From Strongylocentrotus purpuratus (taxonomy: Eukaryota > Echinodermata > Echinoidea > Camarodonta > Strongylocentrotidae): a stretch of 64,000 nt of DNA. Both the position numbers and the translations under genes were made by a program. Position 1 is the first letter of the stretch. Each line of letters starts with the position of its first letter. Of this stretch, positions 32,870 through 44,869 are shown one piece after another. Location of the stretch: NCBI RefSeq assembly GCF_000002235.5, contig NW_022145601.1:5454322-5518321 (forward strand), in the 5' to 3' direction. Below the pieces are notes generated by a model. The model was not told the DNA's origin, did no database searches, and saw nothing but the letters and a program-made list of their open reading frames with translations.

Positions 32870-34160
32870 AATCATTGTTCCTTCGAGGTATATTGTATAT
32901 GACATTGATCCGCATCGAGGTCAATTCCTTTCTCTTGACTCTCATCTCTATCCGATTGAGGTGTGAAACGATTTTTCAGAGTTTCCTAACACTCTTGTTC
33001 CGACATGCTTAGTTTTAATCCACATTTCATCGTTTCATCTACATGTATCACCACCGGATGTGTAAAAAGCCCTTTTGAATATCCCTTGATTCTAAACAAC
33101 TTCACTATATTCATAACAATCATACATCCGGCAACGCTGGTGGTCAATGCATGTCGGCAACTTTAAAGGCATCCGGTAACTTTGTCTCAGATTCTGAAAC
33201 AAAATCCTGGATTTAGCTCATGCTGCAATGGTAATTATAAACTGTTAGGTCAGTCAGAAACCCCATGACTTTTACAAGCCGATCGCCTGTTTGATTATCA
33301 AGATATTTATGATTGGAAATCGAAACCAAATTTTGCGTTTACCTAACGGTTTTCATATCACTACAGTAAATTGGGGGAAATGAGTATGGTAAAACTGGTC
33401 ACTCAAAGATTTTAACTTTTTAGAGGCACTTCTTGATCATTTTGAAGCGCGATTTTTAGAGCTTCAATATTAATAGACACTGAAACACGTAGGGCCGTGC
33501 ATCTCAGATTAAACGTTGTGCATGAAGTCTTTCATCTACGGTCGATTGTCAACGAAACGGAGTTAAGTCTTTTGGTTATTCATTTGTTGCTACGGCAGGC
33601 AGCCAGTGAAAACGATTTCGTTTAACAAAATTATGGAAATGCAAGCACTACTTTAAACGAACAGAACTTTGTTATTCCTAGCTCATTTTTTCCAGACTGA
33701 GGTGTCATATGAAAGGGCAGAAACTTTGATTTTTTTTTTCTTCTTCGAAATTCAGATACCGCCCGCCAAATGACTCCTTGGTTTCCTTCCTTCAAATTGC
33801 TTTTAATCACTCATGCGTGAAATATGCATCATATGAGTTGCATCAAATGAAAGAGGAGGATCTAAGCTTTACAAAATTATTAATTATAATTGTGATTAAG
33901 TTATGGTAAAAACATAGATAATTCTCGGTTTCGTTTTTGCTGGGTCGCACTGTATATCACTCAGAAATTACAATGTATGACGGGAATATGGACAATAATA
34001 TAAATTAACAAAATGGCGCCCAGATGACGTCACGCATCAGTAATTTAAATAATCTCTTCTCAAGAATCAATAATCTTGAATATGACACATATCATGAACA
34101 TTTCATTGTCGTTAACCATATCATTCATGATAAATATGAAGCGAACAAAATCCATGTGGT
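32870..34160. other. No gene seen
   Basis: About 1.3 kb of unique-looking AT-rich sequence with no notable open frame, inverted repeat or RNA signature. Confidence 0.5.
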
Positions 34161-34171
34161 TTAAAAAAAAA

Positions 34172-34335
34172 AAAGATTCTTGCGCCCTCTATATAACAAA
34201 CAATGCTGAATCGGTGACCATTGCATTGGTCCCCCATTATCCTCTCCTTCTTATGTTAATTGAGAGCTGAATTGATGAGATAACCACCTGTCCAGTGACC
34301 TTGCAGTGTGGTCTTATCGCTCCTTTACACTAGCA
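34172..34335. mobile_element. TTAA-type MITE, GCCCCACTG family, fragment
   Basis: Shares CCTCTATATAACAAACAATG, AATCGGTGACCATT and GATGAGATAACCACCTGTCC with the copies at 22.4 and 4.4 kb. The first end is lost in an A run. Confidence 0.75.
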
Positions 34336-34366
34336 CTGATGAGAAAGGGTAGCATAAATACAGGAG

Positions 34367-34440
34367 ACGTGATGGCTAAGTAGTAGAGAGCAGTGGACTC
34401 GTCACCGGGTGGTCCAGGGTTTGCCATTGATAATATAAGG
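34367..34440 (+). repeat. Possible tRNA-derived SINE head
   Basis: GTGATGGCTAAGTAGTAGAG resembles a tRNA A-box region and GGTGGTCCAGGGTTTGCC a worn B-box. Only the head is visible; low confidence. Confidence 0.3.
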
Positions 34441-34902
34441 CATACATAATTATTATCATTTCACCGCAGACCACCTAATTATAGCACGAATCAATTGTTC
34501 CTTTAGTATTCAAAACATAGCACCCTATCATTCCGAGTGAATAGCCCCCGATCGACACATTGTCCGGGGCGCGGCCGGGGCGTTCACATCTGTTTGAATT
34601 TACAGCGCTACACATATCTGTCCGATTTGTCACACCTTTTGCGCACAAAAATGTAGTAGATCTTGGTCCGAAGCACCAGATGGCCGTCATTTTGCTCATG
34701 TACTGGACACGACTATTGGTCTTTGAAACGGCCTTGTAAGAGAAATATCGTAATCGAATACAACAGACAGGGTGATAACATAAACATGGTACATGCCTCA
34801 TGGCTCGAATTAAATAAATAGCGCACGTAGATCTACTGTACTACTACATGTACATTTTATTGTTCAATAGAAAAGAAAGGCATTAATTCGAATTTTACAT
34901 AC

Positions 34903-35113
34903 CAAAATAACAAACATCTCGGGTCATGCAGATGCTAAACCACTTGCCATGGAAACCAACTTGTCCAACAGTCCAGTTTGGGGGAATTAACAACCAAATG
35001 ACCTTCGTGACGGTGGACCATTGACCAATCATGTTTATCATCATTCTTTGCTGACTCATCACATTCGTGTTAATAATACACAAGGAAAAACATGGTCCTA
35101 CTTTTAGTAGCAT
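34903..35113 (-). CDS. Exon-like open segment with splice donor, possibly claudin/PMP22-like
   Basis: From an ATG at 35113 the frame reads to TTTTG|GTATGT at 34903. The end of the peptide, PPNWTVGQVGFHGKWFSICM followed by TRDVCYFG, has the W...G-x-W-x-x-C...C spacing of the first extracellular loop of claudin-like four-pass membrane proteins. The expected first membrane segment is weak, and I found no next exon. It could be a genuine first exon, a remnant, or chance. Confidence 0.25.
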
Positions 35114-35461
35114 TCTTTTCTTTCGTGTTACCCACGGGACTGATTCACCCTGTCCTCTCTTTCATCAAGTCATCTGAGATGAATCCAGCCCAACTCTCTC
35201 ACTCTCGGATCGTCGGTACTGCACTGAGCTGAGCTGCGAGTCTGCCGAAGTTTTGCCGAATGTTCATGGACAATTATGTCATGATGTGTGCACAGTGTGA
35301 TAATATATTTCAAAAAATAAGAGGAACAAAGATGGTCTGTTAGTTACAGTACAGATGGATAGAGCCTTAGAAGATTAGTTAGAGGGAGAAAGGTGTCGGA
35401 GATAATGAGATACAAACAACATTAGGTCTAGAGTCTAGACCTCGACAGCCAGGCCTAGATT

Positions 35462-36352
35462 AGACCGAAAGCTTCAGTCTCTATACCGTCGGTTGTTCCA
35501 CTGAGACTACGTCTGGCTCCACTAGACCTCCGGTTATAGAGACTGAACGACTGCCTATGCCAGCCTGTGTTGAACTTATTCCGCTAGATTTTAGCCGCTA
35601 GGCCCCTCCCACAAACTTGCCACGGCCGTATTGTTATGCCCCCAAAATCCCCCAAAATGTCATTTTACCTCGTCCATATCCAATTTTAAATTAGGCCTAG
35701 GCTATAATACATCGGTTCCACTTACTAATTTGATGTAAATAATCCGTTTAATGGTCCCTTTTAAGGAAATTATGGGTCAAAATCGACATCCATGTTGAAA
35801 ATCTTGCAAGCCGTGTTAAACTCTCGCTGCCGTCAATCTCATCCCTTCTAGTCTACGCCGAAGGCAAAATGATAATGAAGGAAAAACTGTGCGCCATCTA
35901 CACGCTCGTAATGGCGTTATCACAGTTTTTTCCTTCATAATCATTTTGCCTTCGGCGTAGACTAGAAGGGATGAGATTGACGGCAACGAGAGTTTAACAC
36001 GGCTTGCAAGATTTTCAACATGGATGTCGATTTTGACCCATAATTTCCTTAAAAGGGACCATTAAACGGATTATTTCCATCAAATTAGTAAGTGGAACCG
36101 ATGTATTATAGCCTAGGCCTAATTTAAAATTGGATATGGACGAGGTAAAATGACATTTTGGGGGATTTTGGGGGCATAACAATACGGCCGTGGCAAGTTT
36201 GTGGGAGGGGCCTAGCGGCTAAAATCTAGCGGAATAAGTTCAACACAGGCTGGCATAGGCAGTCGTTCTGTCTCTATAACCGGAGGTCTAGTGGAGCCAG
36301 ACGTAGTCTCAGTGGAACAACCGACGATTATAGAGACTGAAGCTTTCGGTCT
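35462..36352. mobile_element. Giant foldback element, about 436-bp arms
   Basis: Left arm 35462-35897 and right arm 35911-36352 are almost perfect reverse complements with a 13-base loop. The ends read AGACCGAAAGCTTCAGTCTC. AGGCCTAGAT flanks it at 35451-35460 and 36353-36362, a 10-bp (9-10 bp) target duplication. Each arm itself begins with a smaller inverted pair (CAGTCTCTATA ... TATAGAGACTG). There is no coding region. The near-identity of the arms points to a recent insertion. Confidence 0.9.
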
Positions 36353-36720
36353 AGGCCTAGATACACATGATGCAGTACTTTGATTCATTCATTCACAACT
36401 CTAGCACGGCCATGGGCATGGCATATCTTGATATTTATACTTTTTATAGCAATTAGTAATTACAAGTCTAGACACCTCAAAAGGCTAATCTTCACTTCCA
36501 TCATGTCCATTGTATTTGTACTGTAGCTTATTTATTGATGTAAGAGAATTGCCACGCCCGTGGTTACATAATTCAAACTTCATAGATTGTTTAGGCCTAG
36601 ATCTAGATCTAATTATTGTTAGATTTGCTGTTCTTTTTATGTTAAGGCCAAATACTAGACGGTGCTCCTGTGTACAACTACAAGTTAATTATTGGACAAT
36701 CGTTTTACTTTTACTTTTAA

Positions 36721-36922
36721 AGACCGTCACCACTACTGGGCAAGAAGGGATTAGACCACACAGCAAGCCATCGAGGTCACTGTGACAGGTGGCTATCTCA
36801 TTAACTCAGCTCTCATTTAACATAAGAAAAAGAGGATCATGGGGGACCAACAGGCACCGATTGGGGAAGTTTTCTATATAGATCTAGAGGGAGCAAGTAG
36901 CTACAAGTATGGCAGTGTGCCT
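36721..36922. mobile_element. TTAA-type MITE, GCCCCACTG family, inverted copy
   Basis: Begins after TTAA with AGACCGTCACCACTACTGGG and runs to GGCAGTGTGCCTTT, where the second TTAA has decayed. It is the same element as 49805-49990 and, in the other direction, 59281-59468. Confidence 0.8.
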
Positions 36923-36929
36923 TTGACAA

Positions 36930-38280
36930 ATAACAATGGTCCGAGAATTAGGCGAGATTGTGGGCAACGATATCGACTCAGCTCATCATCAGCAGATCAG
37001 TGATCATCATAATCATGCTCATTGAAGCAAACTGGTCAGGACAGGAATTTGTTGCAAGCAGCCAGACTCTAGACAGTCTACTTGCAAGTAGCAATTCCTT
37101 TCCTGGTCATGGTCTGGAAACTGCCACTGCACAAGTAGATCTAGCTAGTGGGTCCATGGTATAACTAGAAGATTACTGCTCACTTCCAGTGCCTTGAGAC
37201 CATGTTCAGACTAGGCCTAGATCTAGATCTATGCCCAATTTCAAAAACTCTCTCATTCAAGCCCACAGCCAGTACAGAACCCGGCCAGTCCGCCGCTTGC
37301 CGCTTTATCTCTCGTCTCCGGACCGTCCAAGCGTGAGGCGATCGATGCCGATGGAGAGTTGTTTTACGCGGCCCTGTCTTGGAGTTACTGTAATTTAATG
37401 ATTGTGGCCAATTTCCAATAAAATGCGTCTTATATTGATAATATTTAAGCCATGACTGAATTAATGTACTTACCTTTGAATAGTGAATATATTCCCAATT
37501 AAAGTCTAAGATTCAATTCGGAAGTATCCAGCTCCAATGACCATAAGCACTGCACTGAACTGTTTATAGGCCTACTGGTGTATTTTGTGCATATATCTAG
37601 TAGCTCTCTAGCTCTATGGTTTTGGGAAAGCATTACGCACACACAACGTCGACGATCATGCGCGCGCTGCAATGCTAGCGTACGTACGTAAGCATGGCAT
37701 GTGCGACGAGACTCAGTGAAGGAGGGGACGGGTAGAGCACAAAACCTTGTCAATCGTCGCTGGCATCGTCCGCAAAATAAGGTTAGCTCCTACCTCCGCA
37801 CACAGCCAGAAACTGGCATATCTAGGCTCTGCCTCCGGAGGGGGGGGGGGGGGGGGGGGGGGGGGTACTCTCTAATGGGGCACTTTCCCACACACACACT
37901 CAAAATCTCAAAATTTGGGTCCCATTTTTAACAAAAATATCCCTAAACTTGGGTCCGTTTTTTCCGAAAATTTCGAAAAATGGAGAAAAATCTCCCCCAT
38001 ATAACCCTTATAAATGGTTAGGGGTTTCGAGGCTTGAGCGGCACACCCCAAAACTGCCCACCCCCCCCCCCCCTCCCCTCGATTAAGGCTTTAGTAGTTA
38101 CTAGTAGATACAGATACTATGTATTATATATTTTCAAAGTTGCAACAATATTGTGTATGCATGTGATATGCTTTATACGTTTGATTTAAACAATGTTGTA
38201 TTTGGGTTTATTTGCAATATTCTTTACCATTACTTTGTAAACGTGCATAGAAGATAATATGTATAGAATCATATAATTAT
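36930..38280. other. No gene seen; 26-base G run
   Basis: Contains repeated TAGGCCTAGATCTAGATCT-like steps (also at about 36595 and 45000) and a pure G run of 26 at 37840-37865 followed by a C run near 38061. No supported exon. Confidence 0.5.
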
Positions 38281-38551
38281 CGTCACCGTTTTCACGAAGT
38301 GGCCTCACTGGCCAAAATCGTTGAAATTTTTAATTTCGAGTTTTGACCGTTTTTGAGCAATGTATATAAATGTCTACAACTTCAGTAATTTTCAAAGTCT
38401 AATCTTGCTTAATTACGTCATACGTGACGTCACGAAACGTATCACAAGCGGTACAACTGGCAAACACCGTTTTCACGAAGTGGCCTCTTACGCGCAAATG
38501 TAGTCTGCTATTGATAATCGTACACGAACCGGCTCCGCGAAGCCTTTGTCA

Positions 38552-38606
38552 CAGATGCCGGTGCTTCTGGCGGAATTGTTAGAGGAATCTGACAGCCCTA
38601 GGTAAT
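38552..38606 (+). pseudogene. Exon-like start segment MPVLLAELLEESDSP
   Basis: ATG near 38557 followed by a short frame ending AG|GTAATT. The peptide is plausible as a first exon but is too short to identify. It lies just inside the left inverted end described above. Confidence 0.3.
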
Positions 38607-39342
38607 TATTTTCACTTATTTTAAAAAAATGTTATGCATCGTTCAATAATATCGTCTGTAGCAGTATAAACAAACTCATATTCTAAACGGATATCAAGTT
38701 ACGAAATGGCGAGATAGGTCATTACAGTCCCACGCACTGTTTTCTGCGTGAGTTGTATTGTCGGTCTACTAGTATGCAGATCTAGTAGTACGTAGTACTC
38801 GCCTACTACTACTACTAGTACTATCAACAGAGTGCTACTAAGTATTAAGTAACACAGTATCTTAGATAAGCTTGAACATGTATAAGTGCAGGAGCAGTTA
38901 CATGCAATAACAACAATGTCACGAGTCGCAAGGCGAATTCGCTGAAGAGTGAAGCCCAGGCCAGGGCAGGGGAGATATCATTAATAATATTAATAATTTT
39001 ACATTAACTATGTTAACTGATTAAGCAGTACCAGCCCAAGCCTCCAAGGCAAGGCCCAATTAGCCAAGGGCACATTTTGGTTAAAATTCAATGTCAATGT
39101 TGATATGACAAGGCCAAATCATAAAATGGCAATTGCGACGTAGGAGTTGAGTCTAGGCTCGAGCGCGAGCCTAGAGTCTAGATCTACTACATTAGTACTT
39201 ACGTACTCCTAGTACTAGATTTAAATGTTACATGACCCCCTCGTAAGCTCTTTCCATGTTCATGTTATAAATACGAGACTGAGACTTGAATAGTAAAGCC
39301 AGGTATGCTTGAATGAATAAACAATTTTGTGCTTGCTAATAA

Positions 39343-40720
39343 TTTAAAGGGAAATCCAACCATGAGAATTGAGATGAAGTGGCTTAATTTCAGCAAATGC
39401 AGAAAAATGAAGCAAATACATTTCATGTTTCTTCCCGGTTTTACCAGTAGAATAGCCGGCTGAGAGGACCATCACTAGCACTCCCAGGCCCAGTGGCTGA
39501 TGTCTAAGTAGGAGTTTGACGTGGAGAGCTTTTAGCATGTTGTTGAGGTACTAATGGATGGGGGGGGGGGTCAACCTAGCATAGGCTGGAGCGGCTTCTT
39601 ATTCACTCTGCTTTATGCTCATAAACGCATGCCTGCTCTTAATTAATTTGCTTTAAAGACAAAGATAAAGCTGATGGTATGGGAAGACGTCCACTACAAA
39701 TTCCTCCCTCTTTATTGTGCATGATAATTTCATTTTGCCACCAAAGTTGTGGTTGAGCTACTTAAGGTGTACCTTTTGCCTTGGACCCAGGCTTTTTGTT
39801 TTGTTGGGGGGGGGGGGGGTTTGCTTATAATAATAGTGCTACCGTAGTGGCTTCTGGTATAGCGCACATGTCCGTCACGTTGTGAGGGGGGGGGGGGGGG
39901 GGGGGGGGAGTTAGCACTAATTTGGGTTGTTTCATCCCATGTTTGCAAGACTGAGACTTAATTATGCAAGGTCTTCTTAATTGCTTTAGATAATGATGTG
40001 CTTGCTAATAAGTTAAAGGGATATCCAACCGTGAGATTAAGTGGCTTGTTTGAACAAATGCAGAAAAATTAAAGAAATACTTTTCATATTTTTTCATAGT
40101 TTACCAGTAGAATAGACAGCTGGGATACGCAAGAGATGAGGGACCACTAGCACCCCCAGTGGTTGATGTCCATGTAGGAGTTTGTGCAGCTGATGTGGAG
40201 AGCTTTTAGCAAATTGACAAGGTATGTGTGGTAAGGAAATTAGCTCCAAAAGAAAAGTTATAGATTGGGAGTTGGGCTGGCGAGGGGGAGGGGTCAATCT
40301 TTAGCAAACAAATGAACTGTTTTCATTTACATAACAATGATCCATGGACAAAACTATGCTGGGAAGTAATTTTCTAATGTGCGCAAAGTGGTGGGGGTGC
40401 TAGGAGGGCCCTCCAAAGATGACGGGTTCTCAAACACTCAAATTTTTTTCATAAACGCATGACTGATCTTGCTTTGAAAGGTTTTAGGCAGTTGATGGTA
40501 TTGTAAGGCATCAAACACAAGTTCCTCGCTCTTTAATGTGCGTGACAGACATTCATTTTGCCAACATGTCATGTTTGAGCTACTTATGGTGTATCAACTT
40601 ACAAGATGACAGGCTTCATCTTATATTTTGTATTTTTCTTATTGTCTTTTTTTCATAGGGGGAAGGGGTGAAGAAGGAGAGTTACACTAATTTGTGTTGT
40701 TTCATCACAGAAAAAATAAA
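39343..40720. repeat. Diverged tandem duplication, period about 670 bp
   Basis: 39343-39960 and 40011-40720 share, in order, TTAAAGGGAAATCCAACC-type start, TTTACCAGTAGAATAG, AGGAGTTTG, GTGGAGAGCTTTTAGCA, TTGCTTT, and a TTCATTTTGCCA...TTGAGCTACTTA block. Identity is moderate, with many indels and added G runs, so the duplication is old. Confidence 0.75.
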
Positions 40721-42127
40721 ATAATATGCATTAACCTGATGCCTGTAATTTTTTGAAGAGATGCGATTTTAAAATCATATCATCCCAGTATAGCTTCCTG
40801 TACGAGCTGTGTTGGGGGTTTTCTGCATCCATCATGAGTTATCAAATATATTCTCCTTTTAACCCAGCATCTTCACCCTCTGCCCTTGAACTGATTGCTT
40901 TTCCAATACCACGGTTTGGAGGTCAGACCAAACGACTGACAGACCGACCGACTGAATAGCTAAGTCCCCTCAGTCATCAAAGGTAAGTTTTAACCTAATT
41001 TGTTACATTTTATATTGTTTATATATGAAATATTTTTATAATTTTGACTGGCTTTAATGGGAATATGAAACTATATTGCCCAAATATAATCATATTGGCC
41101 GGGTCGAAGACAAGGGCAATATGGTTATGTTGAGGGCAATATTGTCTCATATCAACCAAAATGTGAGCCAGTCAATGTTATTATTATCAATTATCCTCTT
41201 CTTATATTTCAAGTATCACTTATATATGTATCATGTACAAGTACCCAGATGTGAAACGCATGGTAATATGCTCTTATATTACCCGCTGCTACATCACGCG
41301 TGTCTTTATGCGATAATTGCACCATAAATAATAATGAATGATATTATACTCTTGACTAACTTTGAATATTGATCCTTATTGAGTGGTCTTTCTGAAAGTT
41401 GATATAATAAAGTTTCTTTCAATCTGGCAGACAAGTACATGCAAGTGCATTCATTGTTACTTACTGGGTTTATAACATTCATCACAAATTTGCTGATAAC
41501 CTGCAGATTTTATATCTTCTTTAGATATGAACATATCAATTCAATGATTGACAACAAACCCAGTAATATACATATGGAACCCTATCATATCATCTTCAGT
41601 GGTTGATAAATACTGTATAGATGTTCGCTACATTTTTTATTGAAATGGAATACAATAGTACCATACAGACCATGGAGTATGCTGTCACAATTTTTTAAAC
41701 AATATACCAATCCTCCCAACCTAAAAGTGTTGAACACAGGAAAGCCATTCATATTTTTAAATAGGAGTTATACCACTCTGATTTCCTACCAGGAATTTAG
41801 TGCCACAATGTCACAAATTACATTCTAAGTGAATAAATGGTGCAACAGTATTTATAAAACAATTGCAAATCTGCTTTTCTACTCGGTGCATGCTTCGCTT
41901 TTTTTCTGTTAAAAGTAGACCTTAAATTCATATTCTGATTTTCATTTATAGTTACTGTATATTTCAAAATATCAATTTAGGACAGAGTAAAACCACTTTT
42001 TATTTAATACCCGTTTCTAGGTTTCATTCCTGTTTTATGAAATAAAATTACTATGTCCTCTCTACTTATCATTGAACAGAGTTATTGATAACTTGATTGT
42101 AACAATCTTTTGTCAATTACCTCTTAG

Positions 42128-42603
42128 GATGGACAAAAATACAGAAGTTATTGTTAGGTGGGATCGTGATGGAGAGATCAATTGTGGCAAGAAACGAGAT
42201 CTTCGATATAACGGAAGGCGTAGGGTGGGTTCAAGAGTCACTATGAGCTAGATGGATGTGGACTGGACAGGGACTGCAACACTGACAGGAGACTCTGACT
42301 CCGAATGTGCCTCCATTTAGAGGTTTTGTGGTCTAATGGATAAGTCGTTGGACTGTGGATCACAGGATCCATGGTTCAAGTCCCGCCACAGCAGTAATGT
42401 CTTTTGGCAAGATATTAATCTACATTTGCCACTCTGCTGTGAGCACCGAAAGCGGCTGCCTAGCAGAGCCAGGGTAATAGTTAAGGCGCGTTGAGCATAT
42501 TGTTATTATTATTTTGACAGTGACAACCTCCCTCCTTCCTCACTAAGAACAGCACAGACTAAGGTCATCCATCATATGAAAGTTGCATGTAAGAAGTTTT
42601 AAT
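42128..42603 (+). pseudogene. Decayed coding exon interrupted by a SINE
   Basis: After acceptor ATTACCTCTTAG the plus strand reads MDKNTEVIVRWDRDGEINCG and a basic continuation ending RRRVGSRVTM, in the style of a small Tudor-like beta-barrel domain. Protein-like sequence resumes after the SINE (42516-42603, PPSSLRTAQTKVIHHMKVAC). The piece is broken and not expected to make a full protein. Probably a copy of a multicopy gene or transposon-borne gene; the family is not certain. Confidence 0.45.
42321..42514 (+). repeat. tRNA-derived SINE 1
   Basis: GTGGTCTAATGGATAAGTC (A-box-like), TGGTTCAAGTCCCGCCA (B-box), then a body ATGTCTTTTGGCAAGATATT...GCCAGGGTAATAG and a TTATTATTATT tail. A close relative is split at 56290-57100. 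Confidence 0.85.
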
Positions 42604-43126
42604 CCCATAAACTTACAGTGTTGTATGTTTTTAGAAGGATTTGGCATGTAGGACTAATATTAATTGCTAATAGTTTATATTTCAAAGGGCAATCCAACCT
42701 CTGTAAACAAGTTGATTTATGTTAAAGCAGAACAAAATGAGTGTAATAGACTGGTGAAAGTTTGAAAGAAATCAGACATAGAATAAGAAATAATGTTTGA
42801 AAAGTTAGATTACAACATCTATGTAAATCTCAGATCTGCAATTTTATGAGGCAACAGGGACGTATGCAGCTGACAACTTTGTATGTCATACACAAAAAAT
42901 ATAAATAATTAATGATTTTCTTTTAAGCTCTTCGATTGTGGCAGTACTCAAACCAATGTAACCCTCCCTCCCCCTAATCAGTGGCCTTGTGAATTTGCAT
43001 TTCAGAATTTTCCAAGAACACCGGTACCCCCCTTCTTTATAGAGCTATCATGTTGTATTTTTTGCCATGAGTGCGGGCTACAGTTAAATAAGTTGCAATT
43101 TTGATATTCAAACATGATTCATTACA

Positions 43127-43400
43127 CCGGAGTGTTGGCTCAGTCAGTAGAGCGTCCGCCTCACAACCGGGAGGTCGTGGGTTCGAATCTCGGCCGCGTC
43201 ATACCAAAAGACGTTAAAAGATGGGAGTTGTTGCTACCTTGTTTGGCGTTCAACAATAAGGGATAGAGCAACGTCGATCTGGCGCTGCTCAGTGGCTGCC
43301 GGGCTCACGATCAATTGGGCAAAAAGAATTTCCGTTTCGGTTTGATAAAATTTTGAGTGAACTATTAGGCTATTATTATTATTATTATTATTATTATTAT
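43127..43400 (+). repeat. tRNA-derived SINE 2
   Basis: GTTGGCTCAGTCAGTAGAGC (A-box), GTGGGTTCGAATCTCGGCC (B-box) with a worn anticodon arm, then a body containing CAACGTCGATCTGGCGCTGC and a long ATT tail. The tail and unrelated body exclude a functional tRNA gene. Confidence 0.85.
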
Positions 43401-43654
43401 GATTTTTCAATTTTTAATGATTGTACATGTAATTGTGAAATGAACTGTACAAAAACGATTCCAGTTACTGTATATTGCAAAGAAATAAATGCAGTCATAA
43501 TCAAGACGAAAGTATTAATCTTAAGATTTGATTGCTTTGTGCTATTCAACGTTTATTCTTATTTAGTTAGATTTGTTTATAGGAGAAATGTGTCTGAGAG
43601 AGTAATGTACTAAAATGATAATGACTTATGTGACAACAAAGAGGGGTAATAAAC

Positions 43655-43721
43655 GACAAAAGAGAGATAAAGAGAGAGAAAGAAAGAGAAGAAGGGGATG
43701 TTCTTGTTTGCATGAGAGAGC

Positions 43722-43755
<34 letters not shown>

Positions 43756-43765
43756 AAGAATTGAG
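43655..43765. repeat. GA-rich low complexity
   Basis: AGAGAGAAAGAAAGAGAAG-type purine tract with a core AG run at about 43722-43751. Open frames on the minus strand are Leu/Ser artefacts. Confidence 0.9.
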
Positions 43766-44501
43766 AAGAAGTTGTACATAGTGCTTGGTGTGCCCCCCCC
43801 CAACAAAAAGTATACAAATATGCTATTGATCATTGACAAAAATATTCAATTAAACTTAAATCACATATGAAGCAGGACAGTACAATTTCCATAACAGGCA
43901 TTTAGAGTCACTAACAAATTATTACATTTCCTGCATTATGTGAAGGATTCAAGATGAATTTCTGGATGGGGCAGAGTGATGTGAGTCTAATATTGAATAT
44001 AGTGCTGTGATTTCGAGGAAACAGAATCAGCTAGGTATGACAAATATAGTTTTATGGGTGGGGGGGGGGGGGGGTACGCAAATGGGCATTGCTTTGCACA
44101 GCGCGCACGTCAACTGGGACGGTTCGTAAAAACGAAATTTCACATAACCAATAGGGGAAACGGGGCCGCGTAAGCTGCGGGGCCACTACGTGAAGACGAG
44201 CCTAATAGACTGTAGGGCAAGTCACTGTATTGTGTTGTTTCGTAGTCCCATCAGTGGCAGTCAACCAAACCAGTATGAAAATATAAAGAAAATTATTAAA
44301 AACATATTTACCGTTTGTTCTCCTCATTTTCTTTACGGTTTTTCGTGAAAACTAATTAAAGAAAATTATTATGTTGCCTCCTAATATTCGTGGGTAATGT
44401 GCCGGGAAATCGGAGGTGTGTCCAATTCAACCAATCACGAGGCGGGATTTTCCCTACGTCATTGTCCTCGTTCGCTACATAGAAACATCTAACAACCATA
44501 A

Positions 44502-44869
44502 TGGGGGATGACGCTGATGAAGTTTCGTCACCGATACAGAGATAAAGAGGTGTTTTATTCACTTCCCGACTGTGAATGATGTCGTTTTGAAAGAATTCAC
44601 AGACACAAAATGGTCCAAAGCTTTTGCTTCTGCTGATATTTTGAAAAATACGGACGGAGAAAAGAGCAAAATTGCGACGGATTTCCTTGCCAATGTCGCC
44701 CGTATTGAACCGTATAGAGTACAGCGACAGTACCGGTACCAGTGCACTGCACTGGTACTGTCGCTCTATATACGGTTCAATACGGGCGACATTGGCAAGG
44801 AAATCCGTCGCAATTTTGCACTCTTCTCCGTAAAATACCTCGAGATTCTGACAAGACTGAATTTGAAGG
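44502..44869 (+). pseudogene. Exon-like fragment carrying an internal palindrome
   Basis: Plus strand reads TVNDVVLKEFTDTKWSKAFA then SADILKN, ending LTRLNLK and donor AAG|GTGAGT near 44867. The style matches an N-terminal domain common in multicopy uncharacterised proteins of marine invertebrates (recollection, not a search). The middle (44652-44829) is an inverted duplication, so the peptide KIATDFLANVARIEPY is encoded on both strands. It is broken by this rearrangement. Confidence 0.45.
44652..44829. repeat. 178-bp palindrome
   Basis: Arms of about 85 bp (from AGCAAAATTGCGACGGATTT through CCCGTATTGAACCGTATA) meet at ACCAGTGCACTGCACTGGT. A few differences and small deletions distinguish the arms. 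Confidence 0.9.

Noticed and set aside
34475-34801. 108-codon minus-strand frame rich in Cys
   Set aside because: No signal peptide, domain or splice support; probably chance or a worn repeat.
40753-40990. Possible exon ending CATCAAAG|GTAAGT
   Set aside because: The donor is good, but the open frame stops before it and the peptide is not recognisable.
42321-43400. tRNA genes
   Set aside because: A- and B-box sequences are present, but anticodon arms are worn and SINE bodies with ATT tails follow.
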